The notes beneath the pieces are model-generated. The model saw nothing but the letters and a program-made list of their open reading frames with translations. It did no database searches and was not told where the DNA came from. From assembly GCA_021790935.1 (NCBI GenBank), contig JAJYFL010000013.1, positions 1 to 64,000 of the forward strand: a DNA stretch of 64,000 nucleotides. Direction: 5' to 3'. The translations under genes were made by a program, and so were the position numbers. This DNA comes from a bacterium (GTDB lineage: Bacteria > Vulcanimicrobiota > Vulcanimicrobiia > Vulcanimicrobiales > Vulcanimicrobiaceae). The first letter of the stretch is position 1, and the number at the start of each line of letters is the position of its first letter. Of this stretch, positions 36,829-44,490 are shown in pieces.

Positions 36829-37796
36829 ATGGGAATACCTCGTAGGTCGGTCAGGAGGGCGGCTAGCAGCGCCTTCTGTGCGTGCATTCGGTTCTCGGCC
36901 TGCGTGAAGACGACGCTGCGCGTTCCCTCGATGACTTCGTCGGTGACTTCCTCGCCGCGGTGTGCCGGAAGGCAGTGCATGAAGATCGCGTGCGGCGCGG
37001 CGTGCGCGAAAAGCGTCTTGTCGACGCGGTACGGCGCGAGTACGGCGCGATTGCGCTCCGCAAGCGCCTCCTCGCCCATCGAGGTCCAGACGTCGGTGTA
37101 TACGACGTCGGCCCCGCGGACCGCGCGCACCGGATTAGCAAAGGCGCGCGCACCCCCGCCATGCGGCTTGCCCAAACGTTTGAGCCAAGCGAGGAACGAC
37201 TCACTCGGACGATGCGAGTTCGGTGCGCCAAAGTGGACCGTCGCACCGGCCAGCACGGCGGCTTCAGCCAACGATATGGCAACGTTGTTACGCGCATCGC
37301 CGATGTAGGCTACGCACAGGCCGGCTAGCGTTCCGAAAGACTCCTCGATCGTCAGCATGTCCGCAATCGCCTGGCATGGGTGCGCCGCCGCCGAGAGGCC
37401 GTTGATCACCGGGACCGTCGCCGCTTCCGCGAAACGCGCGAGCGGTTCGTGCGCGTGCGTGCGGATGACGATAGCGTGCGCGTAACGCGAGAGCACGCGC
37501 GCTGCATCTTCCGGCGTCTCGCGCGAACCGATGGAAAACTCGTTCCCCTGCGCGAAAACGACGTGCCCGCCAAGTTGCGTCATCGCGACCTCGAAGGAGA
37601 CCCGCGTCCGCAGGCTCGGCTTCTCGAAGAGCATCGCGAGCGTCTTGCCGCGTAGGAGCGCCAACTGCTCGTTCAAACCCCGCCCCTTCAGATAAGCAGC
37701 CAAGCGGAGGATCGCGGAGAGTTCCTCTGCCGTCACGTCCGAGACGCGGAGGAAATTCCGTCCTTGCAGCCGGGGGGCTGGCGCCACTGCGTACAT
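36825..37796 (-). CDS. argF: Ornithine carbamoyltransferase ArgF
   Basis: The 323-residue transferase makes citrulline from ornithine and carbamoyl phosphate. It has the carbamoyl-phosphate site EKPSLRTRVSFE near 60, the HPCQAIADMLTIEE block near 140 and the ornithine/catalytic Cys motif FMHCLPAHRGEEVTDEV near 275. The ATG at 37796 has no ribosome site and lies a few bases from TATACA-like DNA inside the ARG region, so translation of a leaderless or near-leaderless mRNA is possible. First gene of the arg transcript. Confidence 0.93.
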   Translation of the reverse strand: MYAVAPAPRLQGRNFLRVSDVTAEELSAILRLAAYLKGRGLNEQLALLRGKTLAMLFEKPSLRTRVSFEVAMTQLGGHVVFAQGNEFSIGSRETPEDAARVLSRYAHAIVIRTHAHEPLARFAEAATVPVINGLSAAAHPCQAIADMLTIEESFGTLAGLCVAYIGDARNNVAISLAEAAVLAGATVHFGAPNSHRPSESFLAWLKRLGKPHGGGARAFANPVRAVRGADVVYTDVWTSMGEEALAERNRAVLAPYRVDKTLFAHAAPHAIFMHCLPAHRGEEVTDEVIEGTRSVVFTQAENRMHAQKALLAALLTDLRGIPI

Positions 37797-37797
37797 A

Positions 37798-37829
37798 TGT
37801 TGTATATTTATGCATATTGCGCATAATCT
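37798..37829. promoter_or_regulatory. argR operator: ARG-box-like operator between argF and argB
   Basis: TGTATATTTATGCA at 37801-37814 agrees at 12 of 14 positions with the ArgR consensus TGAATWWWWATTCA. A weaker overlapping match, TGCATATTGCGCAT, follows at 37811. The stretch is strikingly AT-rich for this genome and sits between the divergent argF and argB starts, so one site can repress both. Confidence 0.7.
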
Positions 37830-37843
37830 TGCAAGGGGTAGGC

Positions 37844-38626
37844 GTGCTTCTGGTCATAAAATACGGCGGGAACGCCATGGGCGCCACGGGGGACGAAGCG
37901 CTCCTCGAGGAGCTGGCGCTGCTCGTAGGGGCCGGCCACGAGCCGGTGGTCGTCCACGGCGGAGGGCCCGAGATCGACCGCGCGCTCGCCGAGCGCAAGG
38001 TGCCGACCACCCGCATCGACGGCCTGCGCGTTACCGACGCCTCGACGCTCGTCATCACCGAAGCGGTCCTTTGCGGAACGCTCAACAAACGGCTTGTCCG
38101 TGCCTGCCTGCAGCACGGTATACCGGCCGTCGGCATATCCGGAGAAGACGGCGGCCTCGTGCGAGCGCGCCGCGCGCGCGCTCGCGGCGGCGACGATCTG
38201 GGCTTCGTCGGGGAGATCGTCTGCGTCGAACCCGCCCTCCTGCGCGTGCTCTCGAACGGCGGCTTCGTGCCCGTCGTGGCCCCGCTCGCGGTCGCGCTCG
38301 ACGCGACGCACGCATATAACCTGAACGCCGATACCGCAGCCGGGGCCATAGCGGGCGCGTTACATGCGGATGCCTTCGTCGTCATCACCAACGTCGCCCG
38401 CGTCTTGCGCGACCCGAGCGAACCCGGCAGCGGCATCGACACCCTCTCGCTCGAGCAGGCACGTGCCTTCGCCGAATCGGACGTCTGCCGGCAAAGCATG
38501 CGCCCGAAAATTCTCGCTGCCGTCGCCGCCGTCACCGCCGGCGCGCGCGCGAGTTACGTCTGCGCTGCCGGTCCCGGTGCGATCGCTCGCGCCCTCGCTG
38601 GAGATGCGACGGTCGTCGCAGCTTGA
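37844..38626 (+). CDS. argB: N-acetylglutamate kinase ArgB
   Basis: The 260-residue kinase phosphorylates N-acetylglutamate. It begins LLVIKYGGNAMG, the ATP-binding start of the amino-acid-kinase fold, and has VVVHGGGPEIDRALAE near 38-53, YNLNADTAAGAIAGAL near 160 and the C-terminal family pattern. GTG 37844 is preferred over ATG 37817 because AAGGGG lies at the right distance and the upstream frame overlaps the operator. The gene is divergent from the argF-argD operon. Confidence 0.92.
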   Translation: MLLVIKYGGNAMGATGDEALLEELALLVGAGHEPVVVHGGGPEIDRALAERKVPTTRIDGLRVTDASTLVITEAVLCGTLNKRLVRACLQHGIPAVGISGEDGGLVRARRARARGGDDLGFVGEIVCVEPALLRVLSNGGFVPVVAPLAVALDATHAYNLNADTAAGAIAGALHADAFVVITNVARVLRDPSEPGSGIDTLSLEQARAFAESDVCRQSMRPKILAAVAAVTAGARASYVCAAGPGAIARALAGDATVVAA

Positions 38627-38652
38627 CGCGCGACCGGAATCGATGCTATGGT
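38623..38652 (+). promoter_or_regulatory. Promoter of the methionine leader
   Basis: TTGACG (38623-38628) and TATGGT (38647-38652) are separated by 18 bp and match a sigma70-type promoter at five and four of six positions. The leader ATG at 38660 lies only seven bases beyond the -10, so transcription should begin at or next to the start codon. Confidence 0.55.
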
Positions 38653-38659
38653 GTCCGCA

Positions 38660-38737
38660 ATGTTTCGGCTTACCATGCGAATGTTTGGTTTTATGTGCTG
38701 CTCGCAGAAGCGTGCGGCGCGGGCGGTTTTTGCATAG
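38660..38737 (+). CDS. Met/Cys-rich attenuator leader peptide of metY-metX
   Basis: A 25-codon ORF begins MFRLTMRMFGFMCC and contains four Met codons (including the start) plus two consecutive Cys codons in its first 14 residues, far above chance. It ends with TAG at 38735-38737, whose last base starts GGCGAGG, the segment that can pair with the terminator's 5' arm. Slow translation at Met or Cys codons would leave that segment free and favour read-through; smooth translation would cover it. The peptide itself probably has no other function. Confidence 0.7.
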   Translation: MFRLTMRMFGFMCCSQKRAARAVFA

Positions 38738-38810
38738 GCGAGGCTCGGAACGAGATCATCGACTGTGACTAAAAAGCCCCTCGCCGCAAGCGGCGAGGGG
38801 CTTTTGTTAT
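38737..38810 (+). terminator. Attenuator: antiterminator segment and intrinsic terminator before metY
   Basis: The terminator stem AAAAGCCCCTCGCCGC (38772-38787) pairs perfectly with 38790-38805 and continues into TTTTGTTATT. An upstream segment GGCGAGG (38737-38743) is complementary to CCTCGCC (38779-38785) within the 5' arm, with two further pairs across a bulge, so the two structures exclude each other. The metY start lies about 100 bases further on. Confidence 0.75.
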
Positions 38811-38908
38811 TCCTTATCTCTCGTAATCTGGAACGACCCAACCTCGCACGAAGCTCCGGCATCGCAGGCATCGCCCGCGGACTCATGGCCGGGATAAAGG
38901 AACGCACG

Positions 38909-40207
38909 ATGTCCCCGACACTCGAAGGGCAGCAGCCCCGGCGATTCGACACCGTCGCAATTCACGGCGGCCACGGCGGCGACCCGACCACCAAATCGCG
39001 CGCCGTCCCGATCTACCAAACGACCTCCTATACCTTCGATAACGCCGATCATGCCGCACGTCTCTTCGCACTCGAAGAGTTCGGCAATATCTACACGCGC
39101 ATCAACAACCCCACGACCGATGTCCTCGAACAGCGCCTCGCTCGGTTGGAGAACGGCGTCGCCGCGCTCGCCGTCGCGAGCGGTCAGGCCGCTAATCTGT
39201 ACGCCATTTTAAACCTGGCGCGTGTCGGCGATCGCATCGTTTCGTCCGCTTCGCTCTACGGCGGAACCTACAACGCCTTCGCCTACACGCTCCCGCGCTT
39301 CGGCATCGGCGTAGACCTCGTCGACTTCGACGACCTGGCGCGCGTTCGCGCCGCCATCGCGCCGAACACCAAAGCGATCTTCGCGGAATCGATCGGCAAT
39401 CCGAAGATCGACGTGCTGGACCTCGAGGGCGTGGCCGCCATCGCGCGCGAGTTCGGCATTCCGCTCATCGTCGACAACACGCTCGCGACGCCGTACTTGC
39501 TGCGGCCCATCGAGTACGGTGCGAACGTCGTCGTACACTCGGCGACCAAGTTCATCGGCGGGCACGGCACCGCCATCGGCGGCGTTATCGTCGATGGCGG
39601 AAACTTCGACTGGAGCGCGAGTCCGCGCTTCGCCGATTTCGTCGAGCCGGACCCCTCGTACCACGGCATCCGCTATCACGCGGCGTTCGGGCAAGCTGCG
39701 TATGCCGTGAAGGCGCGCGTGCAACTGCTGCGCGACGTCGGCGCGGCGCTATCTCCCTTCAACGCCTGGCTGCTTCTGCAAGGCCTCGAAACGTTAGGTT
39801 TGCGCGTCGAACGCCATTGCGCGAACGCCCAAATCGTCGCCGAATATCTCGCCGTGCATCCGAAAGTCGCCTCCGTGGCGTATCCCGGGCTTGCGGGTCA
39901 CGACTCCCGCGCGCGCGCCCAAAAGTATCTTCCCAAAGGGCAAGGCGCGATTCTCACCTTCCGGATTCGCGGCGGCGAAGCCGTCGCCAAGCGCTTCATC
40001 GATCGCTTGAAGCTCTTCTCGCTGCTGGCCAACGTCGGCGACGCGAAGTCGCTCGTCATCCATCCGGCGACGACGACCCACCAGCAACTGAGCGAGCGGG
40101 AGCGCCTACGCAGCGGCATCGACGAATCGACGGTCCGTCTCTCCGTGGGTATCGAAGATGCGCGCGATATCGTCGCCGATCTCGCGCAAGCATTGAGCGA
40201 TGATTGA
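38909..40207 (+). CDS. metY: O-acetylhomoserine sulfhydrylase MetY
   Basis: The 432-residue PLP enzyme combines O-acetylhomoserine with sulfide to give homocysteine. Evidence includes FDTVAIHGGHGGDPTTKSRA, the PIYQTTSYTFDNADHAA block, ASGQAANLYAILNL near 95, PLIVDNTLATPYLLRPIEYGA and VVHSATKFIGGHGTAIGG with the Schiff-base Lys near 210. The ATG at 38909 has AAAGG eight bases upstream; a GTG inside the terminator at 38765 is rejected as a start. It overlaps metX by eight bases. Confidence 0.92.
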   Translation: MSPTLEGQQPRRFDTVAIHGGHGGDPTTKSRAVPIYQTTSYTFDNADHAARLFALEEFGNIYTRINNPTTDVLEQRLARLENGVAALAVASGQAANLYAILNLARVGDRIVSSASLYGGTYNAFAYTLPRFGIGVDLVDFDDLARVRAAIAPNTKAIFAESIGNPKIDVLDLEGVAAIAREFGIPLIVDNTLATPYLLRPIEYGANVVVHSATKFIGGHGTAIGGVIVDGGNFDWSASPRFADFVEPDPSYHGIRYHAAFGQAAYAVKARVQLLRDVGAALSPFNAWLLLQGLETLGLRVERHCANAQIVAEYLAVHPKVASVAYPGLAGHDSRARAQKYLPKGQGAILTFRIRGGEAVAKRFIDRLKLFSLLANVGDAKSLVIHPATTTHQQLSERERLRSGIDESTVRLSVGIEDARDIVADLAQALSDD

Positions 40208-41201
40208 AACCACGATCGACGTCGGCCGCCTCGACCTGGTCGAAGGCGGCCGTCTAGGCGGCGTGCGCCAGCACGCAACCTGCTACGGCACTTTGAACGC
40301 CGATCGCAGCAACGCCATATTGGTTCCTCACGCGTTGACGGGCAGCAGCCGGGTTGCAGAGTGGTGGAAGGGATTGATCGGCGAGGATCGCCTACTCGAT
40401 CCGCGCCAATGGTACGTCATCGGCATCAACGCGCTCGGGAGTTGCTACGGTTCGACGGGTCCCGCTTCGGCGGCTCCCGACGGCTCGCCGTACGGATCGC
40501 GCTTCCCGCAGGTCACCGTGCGCGATATCGTGCGGGCACAGACGCGCGCGTTGGAACGGCTTGGTGTCGAGCGCCTCGCGCTCGTCATCGGGGGGTCGCT
40601 CGGGGGCATGCAGGCGCTGCAGTGGGCGGTGGATTTTCCCGAGCGCGTCCGAAACGCGATCGTCATCGGTTCGCACGATCACCACTCGGCGCTGGGCATC
40701 GCCCTCAACGCGGTCCAGCGCGACTGCATTCTGAACGATCCACTCCAGGGAATCAGAACCGCGCGCAAAATCGCCATACTCACCTACAAGAGCGACGCGC
40801 TCCTACGCCGGCGTCACGGGCGCAACGCCGACCGAGCCGGCCGCCATCGCTTCGACGTCGAGGGGTATCTGGAACACCAAGCCGATCTTTTCGAGCGGCG
40901 CATGGACCCAGCCAGTTACGTCGCGCTCACCCGCGCGATGGATTCGTTCGACGTCCGCCCCCCTCATCCCGAACCCGTCGAAAGACGCGCGACGCAGAAT
41001 ACGCCGGCGCTTCGTTTCGTCGGGATATCTTCGGACTGGTTGTTTCAGCCGAGCGACGTGCGCGCGGCAGCCGGGCGCTTCGCTGCGCTCGGTTTCGACG
41101 CTCGCTATCTCGAGCTGCAATCCGAGCACGGCCACGATGCCTTCCTCGCAGAGCCACAAACGCTCGCGACGCTGCTCGCAACGGAGATCCCTGGGATCTA
41201 A
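40200..41201 (+). CDS. metX: Homoserine O-acetyltransferase MetX
   Basis: The 333-residue alpha/beta hydrolase acetylates homoserine, supplying the MetY substrate. Key motifs are ILVPHALTGSSR (oxyanion region), GGSLGGMQALQWAVDFP with the nucleophilic Ser near 132, and EHGHDAFL with the catalytic His near 315. Between residues about 255 and 268 the sequence PPHPEPVERRA is encoded by an interspersed repeat that is read in frame, in the linker before the last strands. It is convergent with tyrA, and their stop codons overlap by three bases. Confidence 0.92.
   Translation: MIETTIDVGRLDLVEGGRLGGVRQHATCYGTLNADRSNAILVPHALTGSSRVAEWWKGLIGEDRLLDPRQWYVIGINALGSCYGSTGPASAAPDGSPYGSRFPQVTVRDIVRAQTRALERLGVERLALVIGGSLGGMQALQWAVDFPERVRNAIVIGSHDHHSALGIALNAVQRDCILNDPLQGIRTARKIAILTYKSDALLRRRHGRNADRAGRHRFDVEGYLEHQADLFERRMDPASYVALTRAMDSFDVRPPHPEPVERRATQNTPALRFVGISSDWLFQPSDVRAAAGRFAALGFDARYLELQSEHGHDAFLAEPQTLATLLATEIPGI
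40966..40992. repeat. Short interspersed repeat, copy 3 (inside metX)
   Basis: On the minus strand CTTTCGACGGGTTCGGGATGA is a diverged match to the tsaD and argG repeats. It lies inside metX and is translated as HPEPVER. Confidence 0.6.
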
Positions 41202-42013
41202 TCGCCGCGCGCAGCGGCGAACGCCGCGCGCAGCGGCGCGGCGTCGCCCGCCCGCAGCGCGTCGGCCGCCTCCAGTAGCGCCCGCGCGAATGCGCGCGTC
41301 TCTTCTTCGACGTTCGCGCTATTGTACCGGAGGATCTCGCCCCATATCGCATATGGAGAACGCCCCAGGCGCCGTAGTTCGCGCGCCGCCGGACCGCATG
41401 CCGCGTCGGCGCTTTCCGGCGGAAGTGACGCATTGACGCGCTGCGCGAAGAGCGTGGCGCAGATCTGCGGCAAGTGCGAAGTGAGGGCCACGCGCCGGTC
41501 GTGCTCCCGCGCGTCGATCGCGACGGGCGTTGCGCCGAAGCCGGCGAGGAATGCGGCTGCGCGCCCGTCCAGATCGGCGTCGGGCGAGGGAACGTAGAAC
41601 CACGTTCGCTCTTCGAAGAGCGCCGCACGTGCGGCGGATGCTCCACTGCGCTCGCCGCCCGCCATCGGATGCGTGCCAACGAAGCCGGGCAGCCCGCGAG
41701 ACGCAGCCATCACGGGCGCCTTCACCGATGCGACATCGAGGATCAGCCGCGCTCGAGCGGGCGGGGCGTCACGCAACGCCTCGAGTTCCAAGAGCGTCGC
41801 TTGCAGGTACGGCGCGAGTACGACGACATCGCTGCGCGCGTAGAGCTCGGCGCGCGTTACGCCCGCGTCTATGGTTTCGCACGCGAGCGCCTCGGCCACC
41901 CCAGCTTCGGACAGGTCGTAGCCCAGAACGTGCCAGCCGTTCGTCCGCGCGCGCAGTCCGATCGATGCCCCGATCAGTCCGGTACCGACCACTCCGAGAA
42001 CCGGCGCGGTCAC
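41198..42013 (-). CDS. tyrA: Prephenate dehydrogenase TyrA
   Basis: The 271-residue enzyme oxidises prephenate to 4-hydroxyphenylpyruvate for tyrosine. It opens with the Rossmann motif GVVGTGLIGASIGL and has LILDVASVKAPV, GTHPMAGGERSG (prephenate-binding region) and ALTSHLPQICATLFA near 185. There is no C-terminal ACT domain, so allosteric control may be absent and the operon attenuator may matter more. The GTG start overlaps aroH (GTGA). Confidence 0.9.
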   Translation of the reverse strand: MTAPVLGVVGTGLIGASIGLRARTNGWHVLGYDLSEAGVAEALACETIDAGVTRAELYARSDVVVLAPYLQATLLELEALRDAPPARARLILDVASVKAPVMAASRGLPGFVGTHPMAGGERSGASAARAALFEERTWFYVPSPDADLDGRAAAFLAGFGATPVAIDAREHDRRVALTSHLPQICATLFAQRVNASLPPESADAACGPAARELRRLGRSPYAIWGEILRYNSANVEEETRAFARALLEAADALRAGDAAPLRAAFAAARGD

Positions 42014-42384
42014 GGCGAGGCCTGCGTGAGGTCCGGGCGTAGCCCAACCGCACCGTCAAGATAAACGTGCCGCACCTCCCGCTGACCCCGTTCCGTATTC
42101 ACGTGCATCAGCACGCGGATGCAGCGGGGCAGCGCTCCTGCAACCTCGACCTCCGTGAAATGCAGCATCGGGACGTATGCCCACCCGAGCTCCCGAGCGC
42201 CCCGTGCCGGAAACTGCGCGTGGAGGTCCGCCGTCACGCTGAAGAGTACCGACGCGATGTCGTCGAGCTCGATATCGTTGCGCGCCACGATCTCGCGCAG
42301 AAGCCGCTTGGTCGCCGCGACGATTGCTTCCGCCTCGTCGCGCTCCACGGTAATCGCGCCACGGATTCCCCGAACGACTTTCAT
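42010..42384 (-). CDS. aroH: Monofunctional chorismate mutase AroH
   Basis: The 124-residue protein matches the trimeric Bacillus-type chorismate mutase. [18 protein letters not shown] carries the active-site Arg near the start, and [26 protein letters not shown] and [14 protein letters not shown] supply the other ligands (split about 42-70 and 85-100). It forms prephenate from chorismate, feeding both the PheA domain and TyrA on either side. The ATG overlaps the upstream stop (ATGA). Confidence 0.92.
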   Translation of the reverse strand: MKVVRGIRGAITVERDEAEAIVAATKRLLREIVARNDIELDDIASVLFSVTADLHAQFPARGARELGWAYVPMLHFTEVEVAGALPRCIRVLMHVNTERGQREVRHVYLDGAVGLRPDLTQASP

Positions 42385-44147
42385 CGCTGCGTCACCGGGC
42401 CCGCGATGGGAATCCGTTCCAGGTCCGCTACGATCTCCGCGAAGTCGTCGAACGTCAACGCCTGATCTTTGTCGCTCTTGGCCTCGGCGGGATTGGGATG
42501 CACCTCGACCAGCAGGCCGTGTGCGCCGACGGCCTTGGCCGCGCGGCAAAGCGGAGCGATCCAACGCCGCACTCCGACGCCGTGACTCGGATCGACCAGC
42601 ACGGGCAAGTGCGAGCGTTCGCGCAGAACCGGCACGGCCGAAAGGTCGAGCGTGTTGCGCGTCGCCGTCTCGAAGGTGCGGATGCCGCGTTCGCATAGGA
42701 TGACGTTCGGATTGCCTTCGGCCAGGATATACTCGGCAGCCCCCAGGAGCTCGTCGAGCGTTGCCGAGAGCCCGCGTTTGAGCAACACGGGATGCCCGGT
42801 ACGTCCCACGGCCTTGAGCAGATCGAAATTCTGCATGTTGCGCGCGCCGATCTGCAACACGTCGATCTGCGATGCCATCCGCTCCACCTGATCGATCGTC
42901 ATCACCTCGCTCACGGTCGGCATCCCGGTCGCACGCCCCGCCTCGGCGAGCAGCGCGACGCCGTCCCACCCAAGCCCTTGGAAGGCGTAAGGGCTCGTGC
43001 GGGGCTTGAAGGCGCCGCCGCGCAGCATCACGGCGCCGCGCCGCTCTACCGCGTGTGCCGTCGCGAGAATCTGCTCGCGCGACTCCACCGAACATGGCCC
43101 GGCAACGATTACGAACTCCCCGTCGCCGATGCGCACGCCGCCGATCTGCAACGTGCTGCCCTCCGGGCGCGCGCCTCGCGAGACGCGCGGCAGCGCCGCA
43201 TCCGGGAAAACCGACGGCTGCCGAACGTGCCGCGTCTCCGCTATCCGCTCCACAGTCGCGCGCACCGGCCCGTCGTTCGCGCCGATCGGTGCACCTGCGT
43301 GCGCGTCGTAGCTCCCAAGTACGACCAGCGTCTTCGCGTCGCGTTTGATGGCGGCAAGCGCCGTCGCCACGGCCGCGTCGGCGATGTCGCCGTCGAGATC
43401 GGCGTAAAAGGTGTGCTCGGTGCCGTGCCCGAGGCGCGGCTTCGACTCCAGTTTGCTCACGTTTACGCCGCCCTGCGCGAGATGCTGCAAGCAACGCGCA
43501 AGCGCGCCTGGCGCGTCCTTCAGGCTGAAGATCAGCGAAGTCTTGCGCCGCGCCGCCGGCGCGACCTGTTCGAGCGGGCCGCCCTCCCGCAGATGCGCCG
43601 CGCGGACGATCAGGAACCGGGAGTACGCGCGCGGATCGTCGGCGCAGTTCGCGGCCAGTTCGATTAGATCGTACATCTGCGCTGCGGCGGCCGGAGCGAG
43701 CGCAGCAATCGTGGGATTCCCACCGCGCGCGACCTCGCGCGCCGCGACGCCGGTATCTTCGCACGGAATCGCGCGCGCTCGGGCGAGTCCTCCCAGGAAC
43801 TTACCGCACTCCGCGATCACGAGCGGATGCGCGAGTACCTCACGCACGCCCTCGAGCGCCGCACCGCGTACGCCGAGCAAGCGGTGATCGGTCCGCCACA
43901 GCACTTCCTCGAGGGGCACCAGAGCAAACTCGGCGACCAAATCGTACGCCTCGCGTACCGTGCCGCCGATCGCGTTTTCGATCGGGATCGCGCCCACCTC
44001 GGCACGCAAGCCGGCGACCGCCGCCGCGACCGCACGATAACTCGGCACGCCGAGCGTCTGCGCGTCGATCGCGCGCGCGCGCAGGTAGTGGTCGGCGACC
44101 AACTGCGAGTACGCTCCGTCGACACCCTGATAGACCGCTACCGTCAC
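42381..44147 (-). CDS. pheA-aroF: Fused prephenate dehydratase - DAHP synthase
   Basis: The 588-residue protein joins two enzymes. Residues 1-280 are a prephenate dehydratase: [17 protein letters not shown], the [17 protein letters not shown] block, AYSRFLIV near 175, and an ACT domain with GALARCL and LESKPRLG for phenylalanine binding. Residues about 320-588 are a KDO8P-type DAHP synthase: [43 protein letters not shown] and [12 protein letters not shown]. The two ends of phenylalanine synthesis are thus in one chain, so the ACT domain may sense Phe for both. The GTG start has TTGGGAG before it. First gene of the operon. Confidence 0.92.
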   Translation of the reverse strand: MTVAVYQGVDGAYSQLVADHYLRARAIDAQTLGVPSYRAVAAAVAGLRAEVGAIPIENAIGGTVREAYDLVAEFALVPLEEVLWRTDHRLLGVRGAALEGVREVLAHPLVIAECGKFLGGLARARAIPCEDTGVAAREVARGGNPTIAALAPAAAAQMYDLIELAANCADDPRAYSRFLIVRAAHLREGGPLEQVAPAARRKTSLIFSLKDAPGALARCLQHLAQGGVNVSKLESKPRLGHGTEHTFYADLDGDIADAAVATALAAIKRDAKTLVVLGSYDAHAGAPIGANDGPVRATVERIAETRHVRQPSVFPDAALPRVSRGARPEGSTLQIGGVRIGDGEFVIVAGPCSVESREQILATAHAVERRGAVMLRGGAFKPRTSPYAFQGLGWDGVALLAEAGRATGMPTVSEVMTIDQVERMASQIDVLQIGARNMQNFDLLKAVGRTGHPVLLKRGLSATLDELLGAAEYILAEGNPNVILCERGIRTFETATRNTLDLSAVPVLRERSHLPVLVDPSHGVGVRRWIAPLCRAAKAVGAHGLLVEVHPNPAEAKSDKDQALTFDDFAEIVADLERIPIAGPVTQR

Positions 44148-44172
44148 CGTTCAACTCCCAAAAGAAGACACG

Positions 44173-44249
44173 AAAAAACCCTCGCCGGATCGGCGAGGGT
44201 CTGCGAAACCGGGTGCTCTATCCCGTTATGCGCAAACGAACCCTCACCG
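44173..44249 (-). terminator. Attenuator: antiterminator segment and terminator before pheA-aroF
   Basis: On the minus strand a perfect 10-bp stem, ACCCTCGCCG with CGGCGAGGGT (44200-44178), closes a three-base loop and runs into six T residues (44178-44173), 26 bases before the operon start codon. Upstream CGGTGAGGGT (44249-44240) can pair with the terminator's 5' arm over all ten bases with one G-U pair. The competing pairings are the hallmark of attenuation. Confidence 0.8.
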
Positions 44250-44309
44250 GCCCGGCGGGCGGCAAAAGTAATAATAATACGCAAACGCGAGCGAGCGATC
44301 CGTCAACAT
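44244..44309 (-). CDS. Tyr/Phe-rich attenuator leader peptide of pheA-aroF-aroH-tyrA
   Basis: A 21-codon ORF on the minus strand contains FAYYYYFC: four consecutive Tyr codons flanked by Phe, in a short peptide ending with TGA at 44244-44246. The stop lies inside the antiterminator segment 44240-44249, and the last Tyr codon is 18 bases upstream of that segment. A ribosome stalled for charged tRNA-Tyr or tRNA-Phe would free it, while a ribosome reaching the stop would mask it. This is the classical design for aromatic biosynthetic operons. Confidence 0.75.
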   Translation of the reverse strand: MLTDRSLAFAYYYYFCRPPGR

Positions 44310-44317
44310 GTGCTGCC

Positions 44318-44346
44318 ATAGAACCACGAATCCATCGCTCTGTCAA
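44318..44346 (-). promoter_or_regulatory. Candidate promoter of the aromatic leader
   Basis: On the minus strand TTGACA (44346-44341) is a perfect -35; 17 bp later TTCTAT (44323-44318) is a poor -10. If used, transcription would start within a few bases of the leader ATG at 44309, as in the methionine leader. The rest of the 44148-44490 gap holds the attenuator and the ribosome site of the divergent ankyrin gene. Confidence 0.4.
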
Positions 44347-44490
44347 GCTCGAACGCACTGCGGCGGCCGTATGGCACCATTTTGCAACGAACGCAACGAA
44401 GGGGGGCAGGCGACCTAGGCGCCAACCGGAATGTTAAGCGTAGCTCATGGCGCTCTTGGAGCGTCACTGTCCGCGCAAACGAGGAGACTT

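Noticed and set aside
38765-38908. N-terminal extension of MetY from a GTG at 38765
   Set aside because: It would translate through the terminator hairpin, and it lacks similarity to the family. ATG 38909 has a good ribosome site.
42010-43764. A 584-codon frame ending in chorismate mutase
   Set aside because: The first 460 codons are a shadow of the pheA-aroF gene with low-complexity Arg-rich sequence; aroH starts at its own ATG (42384).
44303-44335. A second minus-strand leader ORF, MDSWFYGSTC, with Trp-Phe-Tyr codons, whose stop overlaps the start of the Tyr-rich leader (ATGTTGA)
   Set aside because: It is attractive as a coupled sensor, but it overlaps the proposed -10 and starts five bases after the TTGACA -35, so it would not be transcribed from that promoter. 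The signal is only three codons. Kept as an alternative if transcription begins further upstream.
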